This document shows, in pieces, positions 1 through 8,403 of a stretch of 53,846 bases of DNA; position 1 is the stretch's first letter; every line of letters starts with the position of its first letter. The notes below the pieces were generated by a model. It did no database searches and was not told the origin of the DNA. It worked only from the letters and a program-made list of their open reading frames with translations. This DNA comes from Bacillus sp. IITD106. GTDB taxonomy: Bacteria; Bacillota; Bacilli; Bacillales; Bacillaceae_C. The DNA lies in the NCBI RefSeq assembly GCF_019459225.1, contig NZ_JAIAZY010000034.1:1-53846 (forward strand), written 5' to 3'. Position numbers and translations under genes: made by a program.

Positions 1-6
1 AAAAAA

Positions 7-27
7 GGCTGAACATATGGCTCAGCC
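7..27 (-). terminator. Intrinsic terminator of the SRPBCC gene
   Basis: A 6-bp stem (GGCTGA / TCAGCC) is followed on the minus strand by a run of six T. It lies just downstream of the stop codon of the minus-strand gene ending at 54. Confidence 0.75.
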
Positions 28-53
28 TTAAGGTTTATGGTAATGTTTCATTA

Positions 54-533
54 TCATTTGCCAATTTTGTTTACCGCTTCAACATACTTCGGGTACCATT
101 TCTCCCATTCAGCTTTACGATTTTCTATGATTTTCCCATCTAATAACGCACGAATCACATCAAGGCACACATGCCATCCCGCTAGATCCCTCGGCGTGTG
201 GTCGGTCATTGTTTTAATTTTTTCTATTAGAATGAATCGACACCCTGCTGACTCTGGATGCAATTCAAAGCGCACCACATCGCCCGCCCAGGTGAATTCT
301 ACTACCGAAAGCTTTTTTAATTCAATAATTTCCATTTCCTCAAAAGTTCCATCCCCCATGTTAAATGTAAAGACTCCACCTTCGTGAAGGCCCTTTACAC
401 GAAGTTCGGAAAACCAAAGTGCTAATTTATCGTTGTCCGTCAACATCTCCCATACATTTTCAACAGAGTGGTTTAAGAAACGCTCAAATTTGGCAGTATA
501 GCCGCTTTCTGTTTTTTGTAGTTCTGCAAGCAA
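54..533 (-). CDS. SRPBCC / AHSA1-like domain protein
   Basis: The 159-residue protein covers a single START-like SRPBCC domain of the activator-of-Hsp90 (AHSA1) type. It opens with the family's 'F.R.L..sve.VWemLTd...L..WF' pattern (FERFLNHSVENVWEMLTD, then LALWFSEL), and the C-terminal helix (GWHVCLDVIRALLDG) is also typical. Such domains bind hydrophobic ligands; many bacterial members have no known ligand. The start is a TTG with GGAGG seven bases upstream. It is soluble, with no signal peptide. The fold assignment is firm, the function open. Confidence 0.8.
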   Translation of the reverse strand: MLAELQKTESGYTAKFERFLNHSVENVWEMLTDNDKLALWFSELRVKGLHEGGVFTFNMGDGTFEEMEIIELKKLSVVEFTWAGDVVRFELHPESAGCRFILIEKIKTMTDHTPRDLAGWHVCLDVIRALLDGKIIENRKAEWEKWYPKYVEAVNKIGK

Positions 534-566
534 TATATTACCTCCAATATTTAATTAATTTTTACT

Positions 567-746
567 TTAGTGTACCCCAGCAAAGGCAAATGCACAGAAG
601 AAAACAAACAAAAATGATATAACCGAACCAAGAATGGTTTGATTTTTAGTGTCTTTTTCTTCTTTGATATTTTTAAGTAATGAAACTAGGTATAGAAACC
701 ATAACACTCCGAGTATTGGAATGATCAAAAGTAATGTAATCAACAT
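567..746 (-). CDS. Small two-segment membrane protein, 59 aa
   Basis: An ATG preceded by GGAGGAA opens a 59-codon frame ending at TAA 567. The protein has an N-terminal hydrophobic segment (about residues 2-23), a short charged loop rich in Lys/Glu (24-36) and a second hydrophobic segment (about 38-57). It lies 33 bp upstream of the SRPBCC gene on the same strand, so the two may be co-transcribed. I do not recognise a family. The strong ribosome binding site and the two-segment pattern argue for a real gene. Confidence 0.6.
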   Translation of the reverse strand: MLITLLLIIPILGVLWFLYLVSLLKNIKEEKDTKNQTILGSVISFLFVFFCAFAFAGVH

Positions 747-845
747 GATATTCCTCCGTTAGTTTTAGCTGCCGTCATTTTTCACTCATAAATGACTTAA
801 CAAGCCTATAAGACAACCTACATCCTTCTTAACTGTCCCGTTCTT

Positions 846-1160
846 CTAATCTTTCCTTCCACAATATGGACAGGAACTTAGATTAATGTCATATTCGTAA
901 TTGCAATTAGAGCATATTTTTTTCTCTTGTTGTTTTTTATGTATTTCTTCGAGCTGGTCCAATTTGTATAATATGGATTGCTGATTATTTAATATATGAG
1001 ACAATGCAAAAAATATCATACCCGATACAATCCCACTTAAAAGTGCAATAATAAATCCGAAAAAGGTTCCCGTTAAAAATCCCATGATAACACTAATAAC
1101 GATCGCTGCTATTCCTATGAAAAAAAGTGCAGAAACCAATTCTATCTTCCCTTCTAGCAT
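846..1160 (-). CDS. Membrane protein with C-terminal zinc ribbon
   Basis: The 104-residue protein has two hydrophobic segments (about residues 8-32 and 33-56), a short amphipathic charged stretch (65-80) and a C-terminal zinc ribbon with two CxxC knuckles (CSNC and CPYC). Small membrane proteins with a terminal zinc ribbon are common in Bacillota, mostly of unknown role. The ATG is preceded by AAGGAAA. Function is unknown; the metal-binding tail is inferred from the four cysteines. Confidence 0.65.
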   Translation of the reverse strand: MLEGKIELVSALFFIGIAAIVISVIMGFLTGTFFGFIIALLSGIVSGMIFFALSHILNNQQSILYKLDQLEEIHKKQQEKKICSNCNYEYDINLSSCPYCGRKD

Positions 1161-1313
1161 TCTTGTTTCCTTAATTTTACACTTACCTAAAAAAAATAAA
1201 AGACTTTTCTAACGATTTGAAGTTATATTATAGAAATGAATCTAAGAAAAACCATCTGTAATTATTCTAAATGCATGAAATATATATCTTAAAAAACCTT
1301 GTTGATAATCCAC

Positions 1314-1465
1314 CTTATATTGGACATAGCTCTTCGATTGCCTCCCAAATACTTCCAATATACAGCTTATATTGGACAGACATCTTTCCTGAACCCAAAT
1401 TATGTCCATTATCTACTTTATATTGGACAAATAGCTTGGGTGAACTAAAGCTTATGTCCAATAAA
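1314..1465. repeat. Phased TATTGGACA repeat cluster
   Basis: Three direct copies of TTATATTGGACA-like units have TATTGGACA at 1318, 1370 and 1421, spaced 52 and 51 bp. They alternate with inverted copies (TCCAATATA near 1355, ATGTCCA near 1402, TTATGTCCAATA at 1452-1463). Neighbouring copies can form hairpins. The cluster fills the 392-bp gap between the zinc-ribbon gene and the P-type ATPase gene. I see no credible gene there. Confidence 0.6.
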
Positions 1466-1552
1466 GTGTTGAAATATCTTTTAAGCCACTCGGAAGGGCA
1501 AATATGATAAGCCCTACATAAACAAAAACGGTGAGGTTAATCCCCCACCGCT

Positions 1553-3463
1553 TTATTTCAATAATCTTAAACCATTCAAAATAACTAAAATCGTACTTCC
1601 CTCATGCCCAATAACTCCGTATGGCAAATCCAACACTTGCAGGAAGTTAGATAAAATCAGCAAAAGGATGACGCCGATTGAAAACACAATGTTTTGTTTA
1701 ATGATTCTGTTCATTCTTTTTGATAGATTGACAGCATCCGATATACGAGAAAGGTCGTTTTTCATCAGAATCATATCAGCTGTTTCGAGTGCGACGTCTG
1801 TGCCGTCTCCTACTGAAATCCCAACATTTGCAGTTGCGAGTGCTGGCGCATCGTTGATTCCGTCGCCGACCATTGCCACGTTTCCGTATTTTTCTTTAAG
1901 CTGCTTAATATGATCTACTTTATTTTCAGGTAAGCACTCGGCGATATACTCTTGGACGTGACTTTCGGAAGCAATGGCTTGTGCTGTTTGGGTGTTGTCC
2001 CCGGTCAGCATAATCGTGTATAAGCCTTGATTCTTCAATTGGTCGATTGCTTCCATCGATTCTGCACGTACTAAGTCTTTCAAGGCAATAAGACCGACAA
2101 GCTCCTCGCCTTTTTGAATAAATACTACGGTTTTCCCTTCTTTAGCCAATTCCTTCGCATTAAATTGTTTTACAGCTTCTTCTCCTACAAAACTACTTTT
2201 ACCGATTTTCCATTCTACTTGATCTATCGTAGCTTTTACTCCCCATCCTGGCACATCTTCAATGCTATCTAGTTCGATGAATTTCTCCGTTAACTTTTGC
2301 TGAGCATATTTTACGATAGCGTTCGCCAATGGATGGTTTGAATGCCTTTCAATAGAGGCTGCAACTAGTAATATCTCATCTGTGGAAAGTCCATCTTGGA
2401 CCACGACATCCGTCACTTCAGGCTTTCCATTTGTCAACGTACCTGTTTTATCAAAAGCAATCGCTTGTAGATCACTTAATTGCTCTAGGTGAACTCCGCC
2501 TTTAAAAAGGATGCCGTGCCTTGCTCCGTTAGAAATGGCGGATAATGTTGCAGGCATAATGGATGCAACGAGTGCACATGGTGATGCGACAACTAATAAA
2601 ATCATCGCCCTATAAAAAGTCTCATTCCAGCTCCACCCAAGTACAAAATGAGGAAGGAACATCATTAAAGCGACAACTGCAAGCACCACTTTTACATATT
2701 TCCCTTCGAATCTTTCAATAAAAAGCTGAGAAGGAGATTTTTCACTTTGTGCTGTCTGCACCAATTCAATGATCTTCTGAAAGAGTGTTTCATGACTCGG
2801 CTTTGTGATCCGAACGGTAATCGAACCGTTTAAGTTTACCGTACCCGCAAACACTTCATCCTTCAGTCCTTTAGATACAGGAATTGATTCACCAGTAATC
2901 GTAGCTTCATCCAGCGTAGAAGTTCCTTTTACAATTTCTCCATCTGAAGGAACTCTTTCCCCCGGTTTAATCAAAATAAGATCTCCAACAACAAGCTCCG
3001 ATACATGAACACGTTCTTCACGATCTCCGGTAATACGTAACGCTTCTTCAGGCTGCAATTCCATTAATGAAGAAATTTCTCTATGACTTTTATTCATCGT
3101 GTACGTTTCAAGTGCACCACTTAGTGCAAAAATAAAAATTAATATCGCGCCTTCCGTCCAATAACCAATAATGGCAGATCCAATGGCGGCCATAATCATC
3201 AGCATCTCAACGTTTAGTTCTTTATTTTCAATCGTATCCTCAATACCTTCTTTTGCCTTCGCAAATCCACCAATGACAAAAGCGAGCAAATATAAAATGA
3301 CCGATAAAGTTAAAGCGCCGTTTTTATCCGTTAACCAGCCTAGAAAAATAAGGATACCACAGGCAATAGCCGCAATCAGTTCTCCATTTACCTTAATCTT
3401 TTCCAAAATACTTCCTTGAGCCGTTGCTTTTCTGTTCTCTAAAAATTGTACAAGAGCACTCAT
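1553..3463 (-). CDS. pfeT: P1B-type metal efflux ATPase, PfeT/ZosA-like
   Basis: The 636-residue protein has all P-type ATPase signatures: TGES actuator loop (189-192), phosphorylated Asp338 in DKTGTLT, and a GDGINDAP hinge near the C-terminal third. The membrane metal site is SPC (294-296) with HEGST in the last segments, which marks the P1B-4 subgroup rather than CPC copper or cadmium pumps. There is no N-terminal metal-binding domain. Length and motifs match B. subtilis PfeT (formerly ZosA/YkvW), a PerR-regulated Fe(II) exporter. Related pumps move Co or Zn, so the metal is inferred. The ATG follows AGGAGG. PerR/Fur-like boxes lie upstream. Confidence 0.85.
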   Translation of the reverse strand: MSALVQFLENRKATAQGSILEKIKVNGELIAAIACGILIFLGWLTDKNGALTLSVILYLLAFVIGGFAKAKEGIEDTIENKELNVEMLMIMAAIGSAIIGYWTEGAILIFIFALSGALETYTMNKSHREISSLMELQPEEALRITGDREERVHVSELVVGDLILIKPGERVPSDGEIVKGTSTLDEATITGESIPVSKGLKDEVFAGTVNLNGSITVRITKPSHETLFQKIIELVQTAQSEKSPSQLFIERFEGKYVKVVLAVVALMMFLPHFVLGWSWNETFYRAMILLVVASPCALVASIMPATLSAISNGARHGILFKGGVHLEQLSDLQAIAFDKTGTLTNGKPEVTDVVVQDGLSTDEILLVAASIERHSNHPLANAIVKYAQQKLTEKFIELDSIEDVPGWGVKATIDQVEWKIGKSSFVGEEAVKQFNAKELAKEGKTVVFIQKGEELVGLIALKDLVRAESMEAIDQLKNQGLYTIMLTGDNTQTAQAIASESHVQEYIAECLPENKVDHIKQLKEKYGNVAMVGDGINDAPALATANVGISVGDGTDVALETADMILMKNDLSRISDAVNLSKRMNRIIKQNIVFSIGVILLLILSNFLQVLDLPYGVIGHEGSTILVILNGLRLLK

Positions 3464-3508
3464 TTTCGCACCTCCTGCGATTAAGCTGAGTATTTTCCCA
3501 AAGCTAAT

Positions 3509-3523
3509 TTATAATAGTTATTA
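3509..3523 (-). promoter_or_regulatory. PerR/Fur-like box upstream of pfeT
   Basis: TTATAATAGTTATTA matches the 7-1-7 PerR consensus (TTATAAT-N-ATTATAA) at 12 of 14 positions. It lies 46 bp upstream of the pfeT start, where PerR control of the B. subtilis homologue would predict it. The region is AT-rich, so a chance match is possible. Confidence 0.45.
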
Positions 3524-3586
3524 TATAAATATTATATTAAAAGGGAACTAGTAAGTCAAATTTAAATGAGAATTTTAAAATCTAAT

Positions 3587-3601
3587 TGAGAATGATTATT
3601 A
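3587..3601. promoter_or_regulatory. Imperfect Fur-family box
   Basis: TGAGAATGATTATTA matches the Fur 7-1-7 pattern (TGATAAT-N-ATTATCA) at 12 of 14 positions. It lies between the pfeT-proximal box and the perfect Fur box in the same divergent intergenic region. Confidence 0.4.
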
Positions 3602-3656
3602 ATGTTAATTCGAACGATAAATACACAAAAATAAAGGATATCTCTCTAATTATTAA

Positions 3657-3671
3657 TGATAATCATTATCA
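3657..3671. promoter_or_regulatory. Perfect Fur box
   Basis: TGATAATCATTATCA is an exact 7-1-7 Fur site, and its surroundings match the classical 19-bp Fur box at 17 of 19 positions. It lies 194 bp upstream of pfeT and 138 bp upstream of the N-acetyltransferase start, so either or both divergent promoters could be iron-controlled. Confidence 0.7.
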
Positions 3672-3808
3672 AGTAAATTAAACTCGTTATTATATTGTAT
3701 TTATTACCAACATAGTGCAAATAGCTTCAAAATTTAGGATTTATCCGTAGGACAATGAGTGGTATAGTGGTGGAAGAGAGAATTATTTAGTAAAGGGGTA
3801 AAGGTGAT

Positions 3809-4576
3809 ATGACAGAATTAGATGTAAGCGCTTATTTAAACAGAATTGGGTATTCTGGCCCATTAGATGGCAGCGCAAAAACACTTGCAAAAATACAGGA
3901 ATGCCATCTACATACGGTTCCATATGAAAATTTCGATATACTGAACCGCATCCCGCTATCATTAGAAATTCCTGATTTATACGACAAAATTGTGATTCGT
4001 CGTCGAGGTGGATATTGCTTTGAGTTAAACGCTTTATTCAGCTGGCTATTACAGGAATTAGGCTATAAAGTAACAAGTTTGTTCGCACGTTTTTGGCGTG
4101 ATGAACCAAATAAACCTCCGAAAAGACGGCATCATGTTTTAAAAGTAGAGGTGGAAGGAAGGTTTTTCTTGTGTGACGTAGGTGTCGGAGGAATCGTACC
4201 TCGTCAGCCTATTGAAATGGTTAAAGGTCTCATTCACGAACAAGGTGATGAATTTTACAAATTAGAGATCGATCCATACTTCGGATGGATGTTATTGGAG
4301 AAAAAGCGCGGAGAATGGCGGGAACTTTATTCCTTTACAGAGGAACCTCAGCTTCCTAAAGATTTCATCATGGCTTCATTTTGGTGTGAAAACGCCCCGG
4401 ATTCCATTTTCATTAATGATGCGATGGTTGCAGTCCGTACGGCAGAGGGACGAAATTCAGTGGAAGGAAAAGAGTTTCGTATTTTTACGAATGATTCAGT
4501 AAAAACTTTTATACCTGAGACAGAAGAGGAATATAAGGAAGCCTTAAAAACATATTTTGGTATTGTACTAGATTAA
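3809..4576 (+). CDS. nat: Arylamine N-acetyltransferase
   Basis: The 255-residue protein has the NAT catalytic triad in order: Cys70 in RRGGYCFE, His108/109 in RRHHVLKV and Asp123 in CDVGVGG. These positions sit within one residue of the usual Cys69-His107-Asp122. The family transfers acetyl groups from acetyl-CoA to arylamines and hydrazines in the cytoplasm. GGGG and AGGTGA elements precede the ATG. The gene diverges from pfeT across a region with Fur-like boxes and ends at its own terminator. Confidence 0.9.
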   Translation: MTELDVSAYLNRIGYSGPLDGSAKTLAKIQECHLHTVPYENFDILNRIPLSLEIPDLYDKIVIRRRGGYCFELNALFSWLLQELGYKVTSLFARFWRDEPNKPPKRRHHVLKVEVEGRFFLCDVGVGGIVPRQPIEMVKGLIHEQGDEFYKLEIDPYFGWMLLEKKRGEWRELYSFTEEPQLPKDFIMASFWCENAPDSIFINDAMVAVRTAEGRNSVEGKEFRIFTNDSVKTFIPETEEEYKEALKTYFGIVLD

Positions 4577-4589
4577 AATATCCCCCAAA

Positions 4590-4625
4590 AAAACCTGATT
4601 ACGGATGCCATCCTTTACAGGTTTT
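4590..4625 (+). terminator. Terminator after nat
   Basis: An AAACCTG / CAGGTTT stem encloses a second small GGAT / ATCC hairpin and runs into TTTT. The ribosome binding site of the next gene (AAAGGAGG) begins right after it, so readthrough could still reach that gene. Confidence 0.65.
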
Positions 4626-4638
4626 AAAGGAGGTTTCA

Positions 4639-5376
4639 ATGAAAAGTGCATGGATTATCTCTTTCATCCGTTTTCCAATACTAATTATAAGTGTACTTAT
4701 TTTTTCGTTTTTATTTCTTTTTGCCGGACTAGACTTTCAATTCCCTTTCCTAAATGACATTTCACCAATTTATTTTACAATTGTGAACGCCCTATGTTTT
4801 GTCCTTCTCCATCAGTTACTGAAAAAAGAAGGCAGCTCACTTAAAGAATTAGCAGGGTTCCGACGTGAGCGTTTATGGAAGGATGTTCTTTTTGCTTTCT
4901 TATGGCTATTTGTTTTGTATATCCCTTTTCTTCTAGCCGTAATCGGTACAATGTTTATCATGTTTGGCCCTGATTTTTACATGCATTTCCAAACGGTGTT
5001 CACTGGCGATACGATTTTCGCACGCCCTCAGTGGCTATTATGGTTGTCAGCATGTGTCGCTCTTATTTTTCCTTTTTTAAATGCACCGATTGAAGAGTTG
5101 ATGTATCGCGGATATGCGCAACCTATATTTCTAAAAGCTTATCAAAAAATTGCTCCCGCAATTGTGATTCCTTCTTTAGGTTTTGCTTTGCAGCACACCA
5201 TGCTTGCACCTAGCTGGCAAGGAGCCGTTGTATATTTTGTTGCGTTTTTCCTTTGGGGAATTGGCAGTGGCATCATTTATTACAAACAGAAAAGATTATT
5301 CCCACTCATCGTTTGTCATTTTATCGTGAATATTGCTTTTTCGGTTGTTCCAATAATCTTTCTAATTACAAATTAA
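4639..5376 (+). CDS. CPBP family intramembrane metalloprotease
   Basis: This 245-residue, strongly hydrophobic protein has about seven predicted membrane segments and the three CPBP (CAAX protease, Abi) motifs: EELMYRG (EExxxR) near residue 151, a histidine motif FALQHT, and a terminal HFIVNI. These residues bind the active-site metal within the membrane. Bacterial members act in peptide maturation or self-immunity; the substrate here is unknown. AAAGGAGG precedes the ATG. A bidirectional terminator follows. Confidence 0.85.
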   Translation: MKSAWIISFIRFPILIISVLIFSFLFLFAGLDFQFPFLNDISPIYFTIVNALCFVLLHQLLKKEGSSLKELAGFRRERLWKDVLFAFLWLFVLYIPFLLAVIGTMFIMFGPDFYMHFQTVFTGDTIFARPQWLLWLSACVALIFPFLNAPIEELMYRGYAQPIFLKAYQKIAPAIVIPSLGFALQHTMLAPSWQGAVVYFVAFFLWGIGSGIIYYKQKRLFPLIVCHFIVNIAFSVVPIIFLITN

Positions 5377-5410
5377 TGAGCGGGGTATACTTATAGACTG
5401 CTCGAAAGTA

Positions 5411-5445
5411 AAAAGATCGTAAGGGAGAATTCCCTACGATCTTTT
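5411..5445. terminator. Bidirectional terminator
   Basis: A long stem (AAAAGATCGT...ACGATCTTTT with an inner AGGGA/TCCCT) has A and T runs on both sides. It separates the plus-strand CPBP gene from the minus-strand pgmB. Confidence 0.85.
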
Positions 5446-5449
5446 CATT

Positions 5450-6097
5450 TCAAAAATACCGCTCGATTTCAAAATCCTCCAAAGAACTATACACGACATC
5501 CGCATTCGTTAAATCCTTTTCCTGTCCTACACCTATCGCGAGCATCCCAGCAATTTTAGCAGCTTCCAATCCCGCTTGCGAGTCTTCGAAGACTACACAC
5601 TGTTCATACGGAACGCCAAGCGTATCAGCTCCGAGCGTAAACACTTCAGGGTCAGGCTTTGCTTTGGAGACGGAATTTCCGTCCACGATTACATCAAAAT
5701 ATGATTCGATCCCAACATTTTTTAATATGATTTGGGCATTTTTACTTGCTGAGCCGAGAGCGACTTTTACGCCCTTTTGCTTTAACCCTTGTAATAATGA
5801 AAGAGCTCCGTCCAACATTTCCGATTCATCGATATTGGAAATGTATTCAACATAGCGATTGTTTTTTTCCGTCGCCATTTTTACTTTTTCTTCTTCTGTA
5901 AAAGCATCTTTCATATTGCCAACGTCTAACAAAATATCCAGAGATGTCATTCTCGAAACCCCTTTAAGCATTTCATTATGCTCAAGAGTGAATTCAAAGC
6001 CTAGCTTTTCAGCAAGTTCCTTCCAAGCAAGATAATGATATTTCGCTGTATCGACAAGCACACCATCTAAGTCAAAAATCGCACATTTATTAGGCAT
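5450..6097 (-). CDS. pgmB: Beta-phosphoglucomutase
   Basis: The 215-residue HAD-superfamily enzyme has the nucleophile motif DLDGVLVDT near the N-terminus, a GSASKN motif II and an EDSQAGLEAA motif IV. The cap region 'KGVSRMTSLDILL' is typical of beta-phosphoglucomutases. It converts beta-glucose-1-phosphate to glucose-6-phosphate in the cytoplasm. It overlaps the end of the GH65 phosphorylase gene by 8 bp, so the two are translationally coupled. That fits, because GH65 enzymes release beta-glucose-1-phosphate. GGAGG precedes the ATG. Confidence 0.93.
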   Translation of the reverse strand: MPNKCAIFDLDGVLVDTAKYHYLAWKELAEKLGFEFTLEHNEMLKGVSRMTSLDILLDVGNMKDAFTEEEKVKMATEKNNRYVEYISNIDESEMLDGALSLLQGLKQKGVKVALGSASKNAQIILKNVGIESYFDVIVDGNSVSKAKPDPEVFTLGADTLGVPYEQCVVFEDSQAGLEAAKIAGMLAIGVGQEKDLTNADVVYSSLEDFEIERYF

Positions 6098-8378
6098 GAC
6101 TCTTTTCCTCCAACGGAATGACTAAGCTATCCTTCAGTTTATATGTGTTGCCGTAAACGTGAATAGACTTCTCGCTTCCATTTTGTAAAGAGAATGTGCA
6201 ATTATCCCGTTCAACCTTCACAAAAATCACACTATCTTCAAAACGGACTTTAAAGTTGTATCCTGTCCATTTTTCAGGAAGAGCCGGAGAAAAATGCAAG
6301 CCATCTTCCTTAATGCGCAAGCCTCCGAAACCGTAGACAATCGCCATATAATTTCCACCCATATTGGCAGTATGGATACCGTCTTTCGTATTTTTATGAG
6401 TATTAAAAAGATCAAGTTTTGCAGACTCTCCAAAATACTCATACGCTTTGTCATATTGCTTCAATTTCGATGCGACAATACTGTAAATACAAGTGGATAA
6501 AGACGAATCGTGCGTTGTTATTTTTTCGTAATACGCAAAGGAATTTTCAATCGTACTTAAACTTTGGGCATCCTCTAAAATAAAGTGTGCCAATACAGTA
6601 TCCGCCTGCTTACATACTTGGTGGCGATATAAATGCAGTGGATGATAGTGTAAAAGTAATGGGTATTTATCTTTTGGCGTATTTTCAAAGTCCCATACTT
6701 TCTTTGATAGGAATGAATCATCTTGTGGATTAATATCTAATTCCTCATCATACGGCAAATACATTTGTTCTGCCGCTTGTTTAAACGATTCAATTTCGCC
6801 GCGGTCTAATTTGATTTTTTCAAATACAGATGTAAGGTTTTGCGACTCTAAAAGCTGGTAAAACTTCACGGCCCATCTCAAATTATGCTGCGCTAACGTA
6901 TTCGTGTAGTAGTTATTGTTCACCACACACGTATATTCATCTGGCCCAGTCACATTATGAATCATAAATTTACCATCGTGAAAATGACCTGTATCAAGCC
7001 ATAGTCTTGCCGTTTCAAAAATGATTTCCGCACCTTTATCGGCAATAAAATCCAGATCCTTCGTCACGAGGTAATAATTAATAACAGAATAAGCGATGTC
7101 ACCGTTAATATGGTATTGCGCGGATCCAGAAGGATAGTAACCTGAGCATTCTTTCCCCATGATTGTTCTCCACGGGTATAACGCTCCTTTTGTATGGCCG
7201 ATGATTTTCGCATGTTCCCGCGCAAAATCCAATATATTGTAACGATATTCAATCAAGTTTTTCACAATATCAGGCTGTGTCAACAGGAAGAAAGGCTGAA
7301 TATACATCTCTGTATCCCAGAAATAATGGCCTTCATAGCCTTCACCGCTAAGGCCTTTAGCAGCAATGTTACTGAATCGATCTTTACCAACTGATTGCAG
7401 CAACTGGTACAGATTGTAATAGATGGCCATACTTAACTCATCGTCGCCATCTACATCTACACTCGCATTTTCCCAATAGCGAGCTAAAAATTCTTCCTGC
7501 TCTTCGTATAATCCCGCTAATGTTTTGGCTGCAGCTTCGTTCATCAACGCCAACGCTTGCTCTCTGCCATTTTCATAGCGAATGGAATCACAAAGAATTG
7601 TATATTTATAGAGGGATACTGTTTCATCCTGGTCAATTGTTGTGGAGATATCACAATCTATTGAATGAGAATGAACATGTTGTTGTATTTCTCCTTCTTT
7701 TGACAATTCATTTTTTACGACTGACCAAACACTGAGATTAGATTTTGACGTCTTCGATGATATGAAGGATACACCGTCCTGAGCCCCTGTCTTTTCTACG
7801 TGAACGTGCTGAAAACTTTCCGCTGCAACTCGCGGGTCATCTGGATTAAAATAATTTTGCACATTTCCGATATGAGTAGAAAGGAATTTTACTTCGCCAG
7901 AAAAATTCTTGGCCGTAACTTTGTAATCAATCGTAAACAGTGGGAGCATTGTAAAGGAAGCCATTCTAGTAATGACAATCTCTACTTCACGATTACTCGG
8001 CGAGCGCCAAAGGATTGTTCTTTTCGTAATCCCTTTTCTCATATCTAATGTTCTCGAGCTTTTTAAGACAGTCCCTTGAAACAAGCTGAATTCTTCACCT
8101 TCAATGATGAGCTTAATCCCTTGTGTATCAACGATATTAACCATCGTTTGTTTCTCTTCTACAAAACCATAAAGCTTTTCAGCCTGTTTCATTTCCGCAA
8201 AATCGTAGAACCCGTTAATATATGTTCCGCGAATTGAATTGTAACCTTCAGGATACCCTTCTTCATAATTCGATCGTACACCTAAGTAACCATTTGCGTT
8301 ATGAAATAATGTTTCATGAAGCATTAAATCATCATTGTCGGTACTAAAATCATTTATTTCAAACACATACTTATTCAT
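6090..8378 (-). CDS. GH65 disaccharide phosphorylase
   Basis: The 762-residue protein belongs to the maltose/kojibiose/nigerose/trehalose phosphorylase family. The catalytic acid is Glu481 in HNVTGPDEY, close to Glu487 of Lactobacillus maltose phosphorylase. The KQADTVL motif is the family's phosphate-site region. It phosphorolyses an alpha-glucoside with inversion, giving beta-glucose-1-phosphate for PgmB. I chose the ATG at 8378 (MNKYVFEI) with AAAGGG upstream; a longer frame reaches 8471 but would run into the preceding permease gene. The substrate cannot be read from sequence. Confidence 0.9.
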   Translation of the reverse strand: MNKYVFEINDFSTDNDDLMLHETLFHNANGYLGVRSNYEEGYPEGYNSIRGTYINGFYDFAEMKQAEKLYGFVEEKQTMVNIVDTQGIKLIIEGEEFSLFQGTVLKSSRTLDMRKGITKRTILWRSPSNREVEIVITRMASFTMLPLFTIDYKVTAKNFSGEVKFLSTHIGNVQNYFNPDDPRVAAESFQHVHVEKTGAQDGVSFISSKTSKSNLSVWSVVKNELSKEGEIQQHVHSHSIDCDISTTIDQDETVSLYKYTILCDSIRYENGREQALALMNEAAAKTLAGLYEEQEEFLARYWENASVDVDGDDELSMAIYYNLYQLLQSVGKDRFSNIAAKGLSGEGYEGHYFWDTEMYIQPFFLLTQPDIVKNLIEYRYNILDFAREHAKIIGHTKGALYPWRTIMGKECSGYYPSGSAQYHINGDIAYSVINYYLVTKDLDFIADKGAEIIFETARLWLDTGHFHDGKFMIHNVTGPDEYTCVVNNNYYTNTLAQHNLRWAVKFYQLLESQNLTSVFEKIKLDRGEIESFKQAAEQMYLPYDEELDINPQDDSFLSKKVWDFENTPKDKYPLLLHYHPLHLYRHQVCKQADTVLAHFILEDAQSLSTIENSFAYYEKITTHDSSLSTCIYSIVASKLKQYDKAYEYFGESAKLDLFNTHKNTKDGIHTANMGGNYMAIVYGFGGLRIKEDGLHFSPALPEKWTGYNFKVRFEDSVIFVKVERDNCTFSLQNGSEKSIHVYGNTYKLKDSLVIPLEEKSHA

Positions 8379-8403
8379 TATGTGACAAACCCTTTCGGAT
8401 ATA

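Noticed and set aside
1271-1507. A 78-codon plus-strand frame
   Set aside because: It runs through the TATTGGACA repeat cluster, has no ribosome binding site and no recognisable domain.
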